Source of the DNA: CAWDMW01 sp963803575
Lineage (GTDB): Bacteria > Pseudomonadota > Alphaproteobacteria > Rickettsiales > UBA998
NCBI GenBank assembly: GCA_963803575.1
Contig: CAWDMW010000002.1
Span: 1,700,674 to 1,764,673 of the forward strand
DNA length: 64,000 nt
Direction: 5' to 3'
This document shows positions 1 to 9,104 of the stretch, in pieces. Each line of letters opens with the position of its first letter. Position 1 is the first letter of the stretch. The notes under the pieces were generated by a model, which searched no databases, was not told where the DNA came from, and saw nothing but the letters and a program-made list of their open reading frames with translations. The translations under genes and the position numbers were made by a program.

Positions 1-221
1 ACTTTTTCGGCTGCCTGAGCAACAGCATCGTTTCCTCCATAAGTGAGGAAGCTATACCCTACATAACCAGCAATCCCAGCGGTTACCATAGTTAGACCAT
101 TAATAGGGGAACTTTCTAAAAAGTTATCCAGAGGGTTAATACCAAACCCAACTGACGCAATCGTCGCTACCATAACGATAGCGCGAAACAACAAATCCAA
201 AACGGGCGGTAAGTTAGCCAT
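1..221 (-). CDS. Small membrane protein, 3' end cut by window edge
   Basis: An open frame runs from an ATG at 221 leftward off the window and gives 73 residues beginning MANLPPVLDLLFRAIVMVAT. Two hydrophobic stretches, about residues 10-28 and 42-58, suggest an integral membrane protein with two helices joined by a short loop carrying acidic residues. The visible tail ends in an Ala-rich stretch (AVAQAAEK). I do not recognise a family. No clear Shine-Dalgarno precedes the ATG. It is co-directional with aspS, which lies upstream of it on the minus strand, but a gap of 134 bases separates them. The frame is uninterrupted for its full visible length and has a plausible membrane topology, so it is probably real. 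Confidence 0.5.
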   Translation of the reverse strand, partial: MANLPPVLDLLFRAIVMVATIASVGFGINPLDNFLESSPINGLTMVTAGIAGYVGYSFLTYGGNDAVAQAAEK

Positions 222-355
222 TTCAAAAAGTGTAAAGAACATAAGATGCTTAAAAAAGCACCGAGCAACAAAAGCCGATAAAAACTATATCAGGCGATTT
301 TCAATATGTTAGTTACCAGAATACACCCATCAGCGCAAGCAACAAAGCACTGGCT

Positions 356-2200
356 TTATGCGATATTTTCTTCCACCGCAGTTTCATCTGCCAGCGCCTG
401 ACGTGCTTTGGCTGATAATTGAATATTTAATTCTTTTAATTGCCTGTCATCCACGGTGGCTGGTGCGTTCATCAATAAATCCTGTGCTTTTTGATTCATC
501 GGGAAAGCAATCACTTCACGAATATTTGGCTCATCAGCCAGCAACATCACCATGCGGTCAATGCCCGGGGCAATACCGCCATGCGGTGGTGCGCCATAAT
601 GGAAAGCACGCCATAAGGCACCAAATTTTTCTTCCAGAATCTTTTCATCGTAGCCCGTGATGGCAAAGGCTTTTTTCATAATGTCAGGGCGGTGATTACG
701 GATGGCACCGGAAGATAATTCAATCCCGTTACACACAATATCGTACTGATACGCCAGAATATTCAGCAATTTTTTATTGTCGCCAGCAGATGCTTCCAGC
801 AACTCCAGCCCACCTTGGGGCATAGAGAACGGATTATGTGAGAAAATGATCTTTTTCTCTTCTGCGTCCCACTCAAAATACGGGAAGTCTACTACCCAAC
901 AAAAGGCAAACACTGATTCATCTATCAATCCTAACTGATGGCCCAGCTCGGTACGCACTTTGCCTGCAATATCGCAGGCTTCTGCTTCCAAACCAGAGGC
1001 AAAGAAGATTGCGTCACCTGCCGTTAAGCCAGCCTGCGTTTTCAGCAGCTCCAACTTGTCATCAGCCAAAAACTTTGCAATAGGCCCCTTGCCTTTGCCG
1101 TGTTCATCAATAATAATGTAAGCAAGCCCTTTCGCGCCCTGCTCTTGTGCATAACCAATCATCTTATCAAAGAAACTACGGGGCTTATCACCAACAGAAG
1201 GCGCTGGAATCCCGCGTAAACATCCGCCTTTCTCCAAGACTTGAGCAAATACCTTAAAGTCCGAACCAGCCCATATTTCATCCGCATCAATAATTTCAAT
1301 CGGGTTACGCAAATCCGGCTTATCACACCCATATTTCAGCATGGCTTCACGGTAAGGAATGCGTGGGAATGGTGCAGAGGTGACGGTTTTAGTGGAAAAC
1401 TCGGTAAAGATACTCTCCATCACTGGCTCAATCGCGGCAAACACATCTTCTTGCGTGGCAAATGCCATTTCCATATCCAGTTGATAAAATTCCCCGGGTG
1501 AGCGGTCTGCACGTGCATCTTCATCACGAAAGCATGGTGCCACCTGAAAATACCGGTCAAAACCGGATGTCATGAGTAGCTGCTTAAAAATCTGCGGTGC
1601 TTGCGGTAATGCATAAAACTTCCCTGGATGCACACGGCTTGGTACCAGATAATCCCGTGCGCCTTCGGGTGATGAACTGGTAAGAATAGGCGTTTGTATC
1701 TCTAAAAACTCCTGATCCTGCATTTTATGGCGTAATGCTGCAATCACCTTCGAGCGAAGAATAATATTACTATGCAGCTTCTCGCGGCGTAAATCAAGGA
1801 AGCGGTAAGTCAAGCGTGTATCTTCGGGAAAATCACGATCCGTATTGACCTGCAACGGAATTTGCTCTGCCGCTGATTCCACATGAAACTGTGCGATACG
1901 CACTTCAATCTGCCCCGTGCTTAGTGTATCGTTAATGGCTTCATCATCACGCTTGGTGACTTCCCCATGAATTGTGATAACAGATTCGTTTTTAACGTGG
2001 CTGGCTACATCAAAGTCCGGATGGTTACTTTCCATCAGGCATTGGGTTACACCATAATGATCCCGCAAATCTACAAATAATAGCTGTCCGTGATCCCGCA
2101 CACGATGCACCCAGCCTGATAGCGTTACCGTATCCCCTACATGGTCTGCATTTAATTCATGGCAGCGGTGGGTACGGTAAGGATGGGTAGATAATGTCAT
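356..2200 (-). CDS. aspS: Aspartyl-tRNA synthetase
   Basis: Class II synthetase that charges tRNA-Asp in the cytoplasm. The N-terminal OB-fold anticodon-binding domain (about residues 10-115, with SGWVHRVRDHG) is followed by the catalytic core with motif 2 (FRDEDARADRSPGEFYQ, near 217-233) and motif 3 (GIAPGIDRMVMLL, near 541-553). The bacterial GAD insertion lies between them. The SPGEFYQ version of motif 2 is the form I associate with alphaproteobacteria. The frame is open to 2245, but homologues begin near HPYRTHRC, so the ATG at 2200 (614 aa) is preferred over the 629-aa start. Neither start has a strong Shine-Dalgarno. It is divergent from folD. Confidence 0.95.
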   Translation of the reverse strand: MTLSTHPYRTHRCHELNADHVGDTVTLSGWVHRVRDHGQLLFVDLRDHYGVTQCLMESNHPDFDVASHVKNESVITIHGEVTKRDDEAINDTLSTGQIEVRIAQFHVESAAEQIPLQVNTDRDFPEDTRLTYRFLDLRREKLHSNIILRSKVIAALRHKMQDQEFLEIQTPILTSSSPEGARDYLVPSRVHPGKFYALPQAPQIFKQLLMTSGFDRYFQVAPCFRDEDARADRSPGEFYQLDMEMAFATQEDVFAAIEPVMESIFTEFSTKTVTSAPFPRIPYREAMLKYGCDKPDLRNPIEIIDADEIWAGSDFKVFAQVLEKGGCLRGIPAPSVGDKPRSFFDKMIGYAQEQGAKGLAYIIIDEHGKGKGPIAKFLADDKLELLKTQAGLTAGDAIFFASGLEAEACDIAGKVRTELGHQLGLIDESVFAFCWVVDFPYFEWDAEEKKIIFSHNPFSMPQGGLELLEASAGDNKKLLNILAYQYDIVCNGIELSSGAIRNHRPDIMKKAFAITGYDEKILEEKFGALWRAFHYGAPPHGGIAPGIDRMVMLLADEPNIREVIAFPMNQKAQDLLMNAPATVDDRQLKELNIQLSAKARQALADETAVEENIA

Positions 2201-2320
2201 AGGGTATGCCACAGAATTTTGTTGTAAGAGCTGATATAACTCCATCTTATAAGAATACTCATTAGAAAAGTCAATTGACCCAGTTGCTTTTCACAAGCGT
2301 TTTAGCGTATAAAAAGACGT

Positions 2321-3217
2321 ATGACAGCAACAGTAATCGACGGCAAAGCCTTTGCCACTAAAGTAAAAGAGACGCTTACTCTTAAAGTACAGCAGCTTAA
2401 AGACCAACACGATCTGGTGCCATGTGTATCTTTTGTGTTGGTAGGCGATGATCCGGCCAGTCACTTCTACATTAATTCCAAAGCAAAGACCTGTGCGGCA
2501 ATGGGCATCACCTCACGTGACCATAAGCTGCCTGCGTCCACTTCGCGCGAGGAGTTGCTGGAACTGGTGACCTCACTGAATCAGGATGCAGATGTGCATG
2601 GTATTCTGATACAACTTCCCCTGCCCTCGCATTTGTACGAGCGCGAAATCATCAATGCCATTGATCCAATAAAAGATGTTGACGGCTTCCACCCTGTCAA
2701 CGCAGGTAAACTGACAACCGGTGAAAAAGGCATGGTCGCCTGCACACCGCTTGGTGCTTTAATGTTACTTAGAAATACTTTGGGCGACAAGCTGGCAGGT
2801 AAACACGCAGTGGTGATAGGTCGCTCAAATATTGTAGGAAAACCTATGGCGCAGTTACTGCTGAATGAGCATTGCACCGTTACGGTGTGTCATTCCCGCA
2901 CTAAAGATATTGCCAGCATTACGGCACAAGCTGACATTGTGGTTGCCGCAGTTGGCAGGCCTGAAATGGTAAAGGCTGACTGGGTTAAAGACGATGCTGT
3001 TGTGATTGATGTGGGTATTAATCGCGTAGATACCAATAACGGAAAAGGCAGGCTGGTTGGTGATGTGGACTATGCAGACGTACAACCAAAAGCCGCAGCC
3101 ATAACCCCTGTACCGGGTGGTGTGGGGCCTATGACGATTGCTTGCTTAATGCACAATACAGTCGAAGCAGCGTGTATTCAGCATGGTATACCCTTTGATC
3201 TGTCGTTAACGGCGTGA
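2321..3217 (+). CDS. folD: Methylenetetrahydrofolate dehydrogenase / cyclohydrolase
   Basis: Bifunctional one-carbon enzyme that interconverts 5,10-methylene-THF and 10-formyl-THF in the cytosol using NADP. Visible family features are the FYINSKAKTCAAMGI stretch with the catalytic Lys near residue 55, ILIQLPLP near 97, DVDGFHPVNAGKL near 122, the Rossmann segment VIGRSNIVGKPMAQLL near 166, and TPVPGGVGPMTIACL near the C-terminus. The length of 298 aa is normal. The stop overlaps the next start by four bases (GTGA), so folD and cysQ are translationally coupled. A possible promoter, TTGCTT with an 18-base spacer and TATAAA at 2308-2313, would leave almost no leader, so it is uncertain. Confidence 0.95.
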   Translation: MTATVIDGKAFATKVKETLTLKVQQLKDQHDLVPCVSFVLVGDDPASHFYINSKAKTCAAMGITSRDHKLPASTSREELLELVTSLNQDADVHGILIQLPLPSHLYEREIINAIDPIKDVDGFHPVNAGKLTTGEKGMVACTPLGALMLLRNTLGDKLAGKHAVVIGRSNIVGKPMAQLLLNEHCTVTVCHSRTKDIASITAQADIVVAAVGRPEMVKADWVKDDAVVIDVGINRVDTNNGKGRLVGDVDYADVQPKAAAITPVPGGVGPMTIACLMHNTVEAACIQHGIPFDLSLTA

Positions 3218-4011
3218 AAAACCCTTACAACGCTGAATGGCTTCCAACCTTAAAGCGAGCCGTTAGAGATGCTGGTGACATTATCATGCAGCACCGCAAA
3301 GATGGCGTGGACGTCTCTTGCAAAGCAGACAATAGCCCTGTCACGAACGCAGACCGCGCAGCTGATAAACATATTTGCAGCATACTTTTAACGCTCGCGC
3401 CTCACATCCCTGTTATATCAGAAGAAGGCTCGCACCAGCAGGAAGCAGCAAAGTCGGGTACGTTCTGGTGTGTTGATCCATTGGATGGCACAAAAGGTTA
3501 CATACGCGGTGAAGATGAATTCACCGTCAATATTGGACTGATTCATAATTTCATGCCCATATTTGGTATTATTTATATCCCTGCCATGAGCCAGCTTTAT
3601 CATGGTGAGTCAGAACAGAGGCACGCCTACCGTGAAGATAGTGCGGGCGAGATCCCTATCACTGTTAGACAACCACAACCAAAGGCACTGTCAGCCATCA
3701 CCAGTAAACGACACACCACAGCACGTGAACAGGCATTGCGTAATGAATATGGCATCACGTCTTTTACTTCCGCCTCCAGCTCGCTTAAATTCTGCCGTAT
3801 CGCAGAAGGTGTTGCCGACATTTATCCACGCTTTGGTAATACAATGGAATGGGACACAGCCGCTGGTCATGCGATACTGAAAGCCGCAGGCGGTGAAATC
3901 TATGAGCTAGATACCCGTGCGCCCTTAGCATACGGGAAAGAAGGGTTTTTAAATTCGCGTTTTGTCGCTACATCAAGTGATTTGCCGGAAAATCTCAACA
4001 TGACATTATAG
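3214..4011 (+). CDS. cysQ: 3'(2'),5'-bisphosphate nucleotidase (CysQ family)
   Basis: Member of the inositol-monophosphatase superfamily, expected to hydrolyse 3'-phosphoadenosine 5'-phosphate to AMP and so clear a by-product of sulfate assimilation and CoA transfer. Metal-binding signatures are visible: ISEEGS near residue 70, DPLDGTKGYIRG near 90-101, and WDTAAGHAILKAAGG near 215. The GTKGYIRG form is more typical of CysQ/Hal2 than of SuhB. The start is GTG, overlapping the folD stop by four bases. The length of 265 aa is usual. The exact substrate is inferred from family membership; a broader sugar-phosphatase activity is possible. Confidence 0.88.
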   Translation: MKNPYNAEWLPTLKRAVRDAGDIIMQHRKDGVDVSCKADNSPVTNADRAADKHICSILLTLAPHIPVISEEGSHQQEAAKSGTFWCVDPLDGTKGYIRGEDEFTVNIGLIHNFMPIFGIIYIPAMSQLYHGESEQRHAYREDSAGEIPITVRQPQPKALSAITSKRHTTAREQALRNEYGITSFTSASSSLKFCRIAEGVADIYPRFGNTMEWDTAAGHAILKAAGGEIYELDTRAPLAYGKEGFLNSRFVATSSDLPENLNMTL

Positions 4012-4093
4012 ATCTAACAAGAACACTTGCATATCTGGCAAAAATCATTACAACGATAGGTACTAAATATCATATCACGGAGATAGCCATAAC

Positions 4094-5113
4094 ATGAAAG
4101 TCTATTACGATCAGGACGCAGACGGGAACCTCATCAAACAAAAGAAAGTCGCCATTATTGGTTACGGTAGTCAGGGACACGCTCATGCACTTAATTTGCG
4201 TGATAGCGGTGCCACAGACGTAGTGGTTGGACTGCGCGAAGGGTCATCTTCACGCGCCAAGGCAGAAGGAGAAAAGCTGCAAGTGATGACTCCTGCCGAG
4301 GCAGCTAAATGGGCAGATGTAGTCATGATTCTGGTGCCAGATGAATTACAGGCGGATTTATATAATAATGAGTTGAAAGATAACCTGAAACAAGGTGCTG
4401 CGCTTGCCTTTGCTCATGGCTTCAACATACATTTCAAACTAATTGAACCGCGCAAAGACCTTGACGTATACATGATTGCGCCTAAAGGGCCTGGCCATAC
4501 AGTACGCGGTGAATATGTGAAAGGCGGTGGTGTACCTTGTCTGGTTGCCATCCATCAAGACGCTTCCGGTAATGCAAAAGACATAGCCCTCTCTTACGCA
4601 TCCGCCATAGGTGGTGGTCGCTCTGGTGTAATTGAAACCACCTTCCGTGAAGAATGTGAAACAGATTTGTTTGGTGAGCAGGCCGTGTTATGTGGCGGCG
4701 TGTCACATCTGGTGCAGGCTGGATTTGAAACCCTTGTAGAAGCCGGGTACGCACCTGAAATGGCGTATTTCGAATGTCTGCATGAAGTAAAACTGATTGT
4801 CGATCTCATGTATGAAGGTGGTATGGCGAATATGCGTTATTCTGTTTCCAATACTGCCGAATATGGTGATTACGTGACAGGCCCCCGCATTGTAACAGAT
4901 GAAACCAAAGCAGAAATGCAACGTGTGCTTCGTGATATTCAAACAGGTAAATTTGCCCGTGACTGGATGCTGGAGAATAAAGCGGGGCAAGCCTCTTTCA
5001 AAGCGACCCGCGCATTACAAGCAGAGCATCCAATTGAAGAAGTTGGCGTCAAATTGCGTGAAATGATGCCATGGATTGGTAAGCACAAGCTGGTAGATAA
5101 AGACAAAAATTAG
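4094..5113 (+). CDS. ilvC: Ketol-acid reductoisomerase, class I
   Basis: Second shared step of valine and isoleucine synthesis: Mg2+-dependent alkyl migration and NADPH reduction of acetolactate or acetohydroxybutyrate. The N-terminal Rossmann motif is GYGSQGHAHALNLRDSG (about residues 22-38), followed by the cofactor loop GLREGSSSRAKAE, whose Arg and Ser residues fit NADPH. KGPGHTVRGEY lies near 130, and the C-terminal knotted domain has HEVKLIVDLMYEGGMANMRYSVSNTAEYGD. At 339 aa it is the short class I form. A GGAG ribosome site ends about 11 bases before the ATG. It stands apart from ilvB, which is 8 kb away on the other strand. Confidence 0.97.
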   Translation: MKVYYDQDADGNLIKQKKVAIIGYGSQGHAHALNLRDSGATDVVVGLREGSSSRAKAEGEKLQVMTPAEAAKWADVVMILVPDELQADLYNNELKDNLKQGAALAFAHGFNIHFKLIEPRKDLDVYMIAPKGPGHTVRGEYVKGGGVPCLVAIHQDASGNAKDIALSYASAIGGGRSGVIETTFREECETDLFGEQAVLCGGVSHLVQAGFETLVEAGYAPEMAYFECLHEVKLIVDLMYEGGMANMRYSVSNTAEYGDYVTGPRIVTDETKAEMQRVLRDIQTGKFARDWMLENKAGQASFKATRALQAEHPIEEVGVKLREMMPWIGKHKLVDKDKN

Positions 5114-5118
5114 CGTAT

Positions 5119-5454
5119 TTGGTAGTGGAAAAAGAATTGCACACAACTGAAAGCGATGAAAAATCAGGCATAAAGTGGCCGACGGTTTACTGTCTGCTGT
5201 CTGTGATTATTCTTCTGCTTAGTGTGTTAATTTTACGTTCTTTTTCTACTCAGGACATCCACGAAAAAGCGTTATATGATGCCATATCAAATCCTGCGCC
5301 TACTTACGATGAGTCAGCAGAGCAGATTGAAAACAGACGTCATCTTCGTCAACAATACGATGAGAACAACCATAATACGCAAAAGACGCTTCAAGCCATT
5401 CAGGATGAACAGGGTATTCAGTTTGACCAAATACACAGAGATTTGCAGCAGTAG
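5119..5454 (+). CDS. Single-pass membrane protein of unknown function
   Basis: A 111-aa frame starting at TTG 5119, or GTG at 5125, only five bases after the ilvC stop. It has a charged N-terminus, one strong transmembrane helix at about residues 24-45 (WPTVYCLLSVIILLLSVLIL), and a polar, Glu/Gln-rich, probably coiled-coil tail of about 60 residues ending in HRDLQQ. The topology looks like a short cytoplasmic N-terminus with the tail across the membrane, but this is inference. It sits tightly between ilvC and leuA (three bases to leuA), so it is probably co-transcribed. I recognise no family. The tight spacing and membrane-anchor architecture support it being a gene. Confidence 0.6.
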   Translation: MVVEKELHTTESDEKSGIKWPTVYCLLSVIILLLSVLILRSFSTQDIHEKALYDAISNPAPTYDESAEQIENRRHLRQQYDENNHNTQKTLQAIQDEQGIQFDQIHRDLQQ

Positions 5455-5457
5455 GTA

Positions 5458-6996
5458 ATGAGTATGACGAACGACCGTATCATTATTTTTGACACTACCC
5501 TGCGTGATGGTGAGCAATCGCCCGGCATGTCTATGAGCAAGCAGGAAAAACTGCTTGTGGCTGACGTGCTGGATAATATGGGCGTCGATGTGATTGAAGC
5601 GGGCTTTGCCATGGCCAGTGACGGTGACTTTGAGTCAGTTAAAGCAATTGCCAGCACTGCCAGACATGCAGTCATCTGCTCGCTCGCTCGTGCGAAAATA
5701 GCCGATATTGAGCGCGCGGCGGAAGCATTAAAGCCAGCGAAACGTTCACGCATACACACCTTTATTTCTACCAGCGATATTCACCTGAAATATCAATTCC
5801 GCTTAGAAAAACCACAAGTATTAGACATTATCCGCGATACCGTATCACTAGCGCGCAACTTTACTGATGACGTAGAATGGTCAGCCATGGACGCAACCCG
5901 CTCTGACATGACTTTCCTTTGTCAGGCAGTAGAAACAGCTATTCATGCAGGTGCTACCACCATTAACTTGCCGGATACAGTAGGCTACGGCACCCCTGCT
6001 GACATTGCCGCCATGTTTACGCACGTCATGAAACATGTGTCCAACGCAAATAAAGCGATCTTTTCTTTTCACGGCCAAAATGATTTGGGATTAGCTACAG
6101 CAAATACGCTGGCAGCATTGCAGGCAGGCGCACGTCAGGCGGAAGTCACTATTAATGGTATTGGTGAGCGTGCTGGCAATACGGCGCTGGAAGAAGTCAT
6201 TATGACGCTGAACACACGCAAAGATCAGTATCAATTCACATGTGATATAGATACGACCCATATTATGCGTGCATCACGCCTGATTCAGTCTGTCACTGGA
6301 CAGGCAGTGCAAGTGAACAAGGCTATTGTAGGGGCAAACGCTTTTGCACATGAGTCAGGCATCCATCAGGATGGTATGTTAAAGCATAGCGGCACTTATG
6401 AGATTATGACGCCAGAATCTGTGGGTTTATCAAAATCAAACATGGTGATGGGAAAACACTCCGGGCGACATGCATTTAAGGCTAAGCTAGATGAGTTGGG
6501 CGTACAGGTTGGCGACAACATGCTGGAAGATGCTTTTACTCGCTTCAAGGCATTGGCAGATAAGAAAAAAGACGTGTATGACGAAGATATACTAACGCTT
6601 ATCGACAACAAAATAACAGTTCAACTTGTCACGTTAGCGTCTTTGTCGGTCACATGTGGTACAACACAAAACACGCAAAACGTGCAATTAAGCTTACAAC
6701 GTAACGATGAGATTCTCTCGACGGAAACACATGGCAACGGGCCTGTAGATGGAATTTTTAAAGCAATCAAACAATTGCTTCCCGAAGCAGCTTCGGCACA
6801 TCTCATCCTGTACCAAGTCCATGCTGTAACAGCAGGCACCGACGCTCAGGCAGAAGTTACCGTTAGATTGGCGATTGATGATAATCTTGTAAATGGCCAT
6901 GGCTCAGATGTTGATACGCTGGTTGCCGGTGCAAAAGCGTATCTGGATGCGCTGCATAAATTAAGTATTCTTAAAGAAAGAAAGCAGCTACTATAA
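5458..6996 (+). CDS. leuA: 2-isopropylmalate synthase
   Basis: First committed step of leucine synthesis: condensation of 2-oxoisovalerate with acetyl-CoA. The TIM barrel begins with DTTLRDGEQSPGMSM (near residue 12) and continues through NGIGERAGNTALEEV (near 233) and HESGIHQDGMLKH (near 300). The C-terminal part, about 390-512, is the leucine-binding regulatory domain, so this is the full-length, feedback-type enzyme. An oddity is that the metal-binding segment usually written HxHxDLG reads H205-G-Q207-NDLG here, so the second conserved His is Gln. Translation may start at ATG 5458 or ATG 5464. It is separated by three bases from the preceding membrane-protein gene. Confidence 0.93.
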   Translation: MSMTNDRIIIFDTTLRDGEQSPGMSMSKQEKLLVADVLDNMGVDVIEAGFAMASDGDFESVKAIASTARHAVICSLARAKIADIERAAEALKPAKRSRIHTFISTSDIHLKYQFRLEKPQVLDIIRDTVSLARNFTDDVEWSAMDATRSDMTFLCQAVETAIHAGATTINLPDTVGYGTPADIAAMFTHVMKHVSNANKAIFSFHGQNDLGLATANTLAALQAGARQAEVTINGIGERAGNTALEEVIMTLNTRKDQYQFTCDIDTTHIMRASRLIQSVTGQAVQVNKAIVGANAFAHESGIHQDGMLKHSGTYEIMTPESVGLSKSNMVMGKHSGRHAFKAKLDELGVQVGDNMLEDAFTRFKALADKKKDVYDEDILTLIDNKITVQLVTLASLSVTCGTTQNTQNVQLSLQRNDEILSTETHGNGPVDGIFKAIKQLLPEAASAHLILYQVHAVTAGTDAQAEVTVRLAIDDNLVNGHGSDVDTLVAGAKAYLDALHKLSILKERKQLL

Positions 6997-7052
6997 CACT
7001 CTATTAATATATCTTTGATAATATAAAATGACATTGTTATTGGAGGTGTGTA

Positions 7053-7796
7053 ATGCGAAACTCGTCGGGGTTTTCTTTAGTAGAATTATCAATTGTTTTA
7101 GTTATCTTAGGGTTATTAGTCGCAGGTGTTACTACCGGTCAGTCATTAATAAAAGCAGCAGAACTACGAGCCATTACCACAGAATTAGAAAGTTACACCA
7201 CTGCGGTGAACAGTTTTAGAGGAAAATATTTTGGTCTACCCGGAGACATAACAAACGCAACAGCTTTTTGGGCCGCAGCCACAACAAATGGTAATAACGA
7301 TGGCATAATAGATGACGCCGCTGCCGCAGGCGGTGCAGGAGAAACGTTTGCGTTCTGGGATCAATTGGTGCTTTCCGGTATGATTCAAGGAAGCTATACC
7401 GGCTTTGCAGGCGCAGGACATGAGCTTGAGCATATACCTGGAATAAATGCCCCTGAATCCAAGTATGCTACGGGTGGTTGGTCAACCGGTTTTTGGGATG
7501 CATCTGCTATTACAACAACGGATCACTTCGCTCTAAACTATAACAACTTTTTCAATATTGGTCGAATATTAGCAAACAATCACCCTCATGCATCGCTTTT
7601 TAGACCTGAAGAAGCATGGAATATTGATAAAAAAATCGACGATGCAATTCCTTCAACAGGTAACGTTATAGGAGTTAATTGGAGTACATGTATTGTCGCT
7701 AATACAGGTGTAGCCAGTGCCTCAAATCTTGACACATCTTATAATCTGGCGAGTGAAAATGTTGCCTGCGCTATAAAATTCAGAGATGTCTTTTAA
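7053..7796 (+). CDS. Orphan type IV pilin-like (prepilin) protein
   Basis: The N-terminus carries a class III prepilin signal: a six-residue leader ending in Gly7, then FSLVELSIVLVILGLLVAGV with Glu at mature position 5, as processed by a prepilin peptidase (PilD). The remaining 210 or so residues form an exported head with LPGDI near 62 and DKKIDDAIPSTG near 195; two Cys close to the C-terminus could form a disulfide. A strong Shine-Dalgarno (GGAGGTG, 7040-7046) precedes the ATG. A paralogue with the same LPGDI and DKKIDD motifs lies at 41091-41882. No pilus assembly gene is adjacent, and the stop codon directly abuts the hisD stop on the other strand. The role is unknown; a pseudopilin or minor pilin is likely. 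Confidence 0.85.
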   Translation: MRNSSGFSLVELSIVLVILGLLVAGVTTGQSLIKAAELRAITTELESYTTAVNSFRGKYFGLPGDITNATAFWAAATTNGNNDGIIDDAAAAGGAGETFAFWDQLVLSGMIQGSYTGFAGAGHELEHIPGINAPESKYATGGWSTGFWDASAITTTDHFALNYNNFFNIGRILANNHPHASLFRPEEAWNIDKKIDDAIPSTGNVIGVNWSTCIVANTGVASASNLDTSYNLASENVACAIKFRDVF

Positions 7797-9104
7797 TTAG
7801 AGACGTATATTAACAGATAATGCATGAGCATCAAGCCCTTCGCATTTAGCAAGCACAGACGAAGCACCCGCTAATGCTCTAAAACCAGATTTACTGCACT
7901 CAATCACAGAGGTCTTTTTCATAAAGTTATACACAGATAGCCCCGAGGAAAATGCAGCACTTTGGGTTGTCGGCAATACGTGCGATGCTCCGGCAACGTA
8001 ATCCCCTATCGCTTCCGGCGTATAGCGTCCCATAAAAATAGCTCCTGCGTGGGTTATATGATCTATCCAATCTTGTGGGTTCTCTACCGCCAGTTCCAAA
8101 TGCTCTGCTGCAACAATATTAGCTAATGCACAGGCCTGCATCTGATCTTTCACCACAATGCACATGCCAAATGTTTTCAGCGACGCATTGATAATGGTGC
8201 TACGATACAAGTTTTGTATATGCTGACGCATGGTTTCCATCACCTCTTTTGCATAATCTGATGACGTAGTAATTAAAATGCTTTGCGCCAACTCATCATG
8301 CTCTGCTTGCGAAAGTAAATCTGCTGCCACCCATGATGCTGGAACTGAGCCATCCGCAACTACCGCAATCTCTGATGGGCCAGCGACCATATCAATGCCC
8401 ACTACTCCGAACAGCTGCCGCTTTGCTTCTGCCACGTAAGCATTACCCGGGCCAGCAATCACATTTACCGGCGCAATTGTTTCAGTGCCATACGCCATCG
8501 CTGCAACAGCCTGTGCGCCACCAACACAATATATCTCATTCACCCCGGCCATACGTGCAGCAGCAATCACCGCCGGATTCACTTCACCATGAGGGGTTGG
8601 CACCGTCATAGCAATACGGGTGACTCCAGCCACTATAGCCGGAATAACATTCATCAGCACCGAGCTGGGATACGAAGCTTTCCCACCCGGAACATACATG
8701 CCAGCAGCATCCACTGGTGTCCAGCGCATTCCCAAACGGTTTCCTTCATCATCGTTGTAATACCAATCTTCAGGCAATTGACGCTCGTGATAGGTGCGTA
8801 TACGACGCGCAGCAAGGTCTAAAGCGTCCTGCACATCCTGCGGGCACTGGTCAGCAATTTGTTGTATGTTTTGCTCAGATAACCGCATTGTTTCCTGAGT
8901 CAGATTCACCTGATCCAGCGTATGCGTTAATTCCAGCAAGGCAGCATCTTTTTCATGTCTAACCCGTGCAATAATTTCTGCTACAGTTGCCGACACCTCG
9001 TGCGTATTATACTCACGCCTTTCTGCAAGAAACTCTTTCAGCGCACCAAGCGCATTCTCATCAGCAGATACATCAAACAGGCGTAGCAAGTCACGTGGAG
9101 GCAT
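7797..9104 (-). CDS. hisD: Histidinol dehydrogenase
   Basis: Zn-dependent enzyme that carries out the last two oxidations of histidine synthesis, histidinol to histidine with NAD. Family landmarks are the central GGAQAVAAMAYGTETI, AGPGNAYVAEAKRQLFG, DMVAGPSEI and QAEHDELAQ (a metal ligand), and the C-terminal GDYVAGASHVLPT. The length of 435 aa is normal. Its start lies inside the end of hisG (14-base overlap), so hisG-hisD is a translationally coupled pair in the minus direction. The stop abuts the stop of the convergent pilin-like gene with no spacer, leaving no room for a terminator between them. Confidence 0.97.
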   Translation of the reverse strand: MPPRDLLRLFDVSADENALGALKEFLAERREYNTHEVSATVAEIIARVRHEKDAALLELTHTLDQVNLTQETMRLSEQNIQQIADQCPQDVQDALDLAARRIRTYHERQLPEDWYYNDDEGNRLGMRWTPVDAAGMYVPGGKASYPSSVLMNVIPAIVAGVTRIAMTVPTPHGEVNPAVIAAARMAGVNEIYCVGGAQAVAAMAYGTETIAPVNVIAGPGNAYVAEAKRQLFGVVGIDMVAGPSEIAVVADGSVPASWVAADLLSQAEHDELAQSILITTSSDYAKEVMETMRQHIQNLYRSTIINASLKTFGMCIVVKDQMQACALANIVAAEHLELAVENPQDWIDHITHAGAIFMGRYTPEAIGDYVAGASHVLPTTQSAAFSSGLSVYNFMKKTSVIECSKSGFRALAGASSVLAKCEGLDAHALSVNIRL

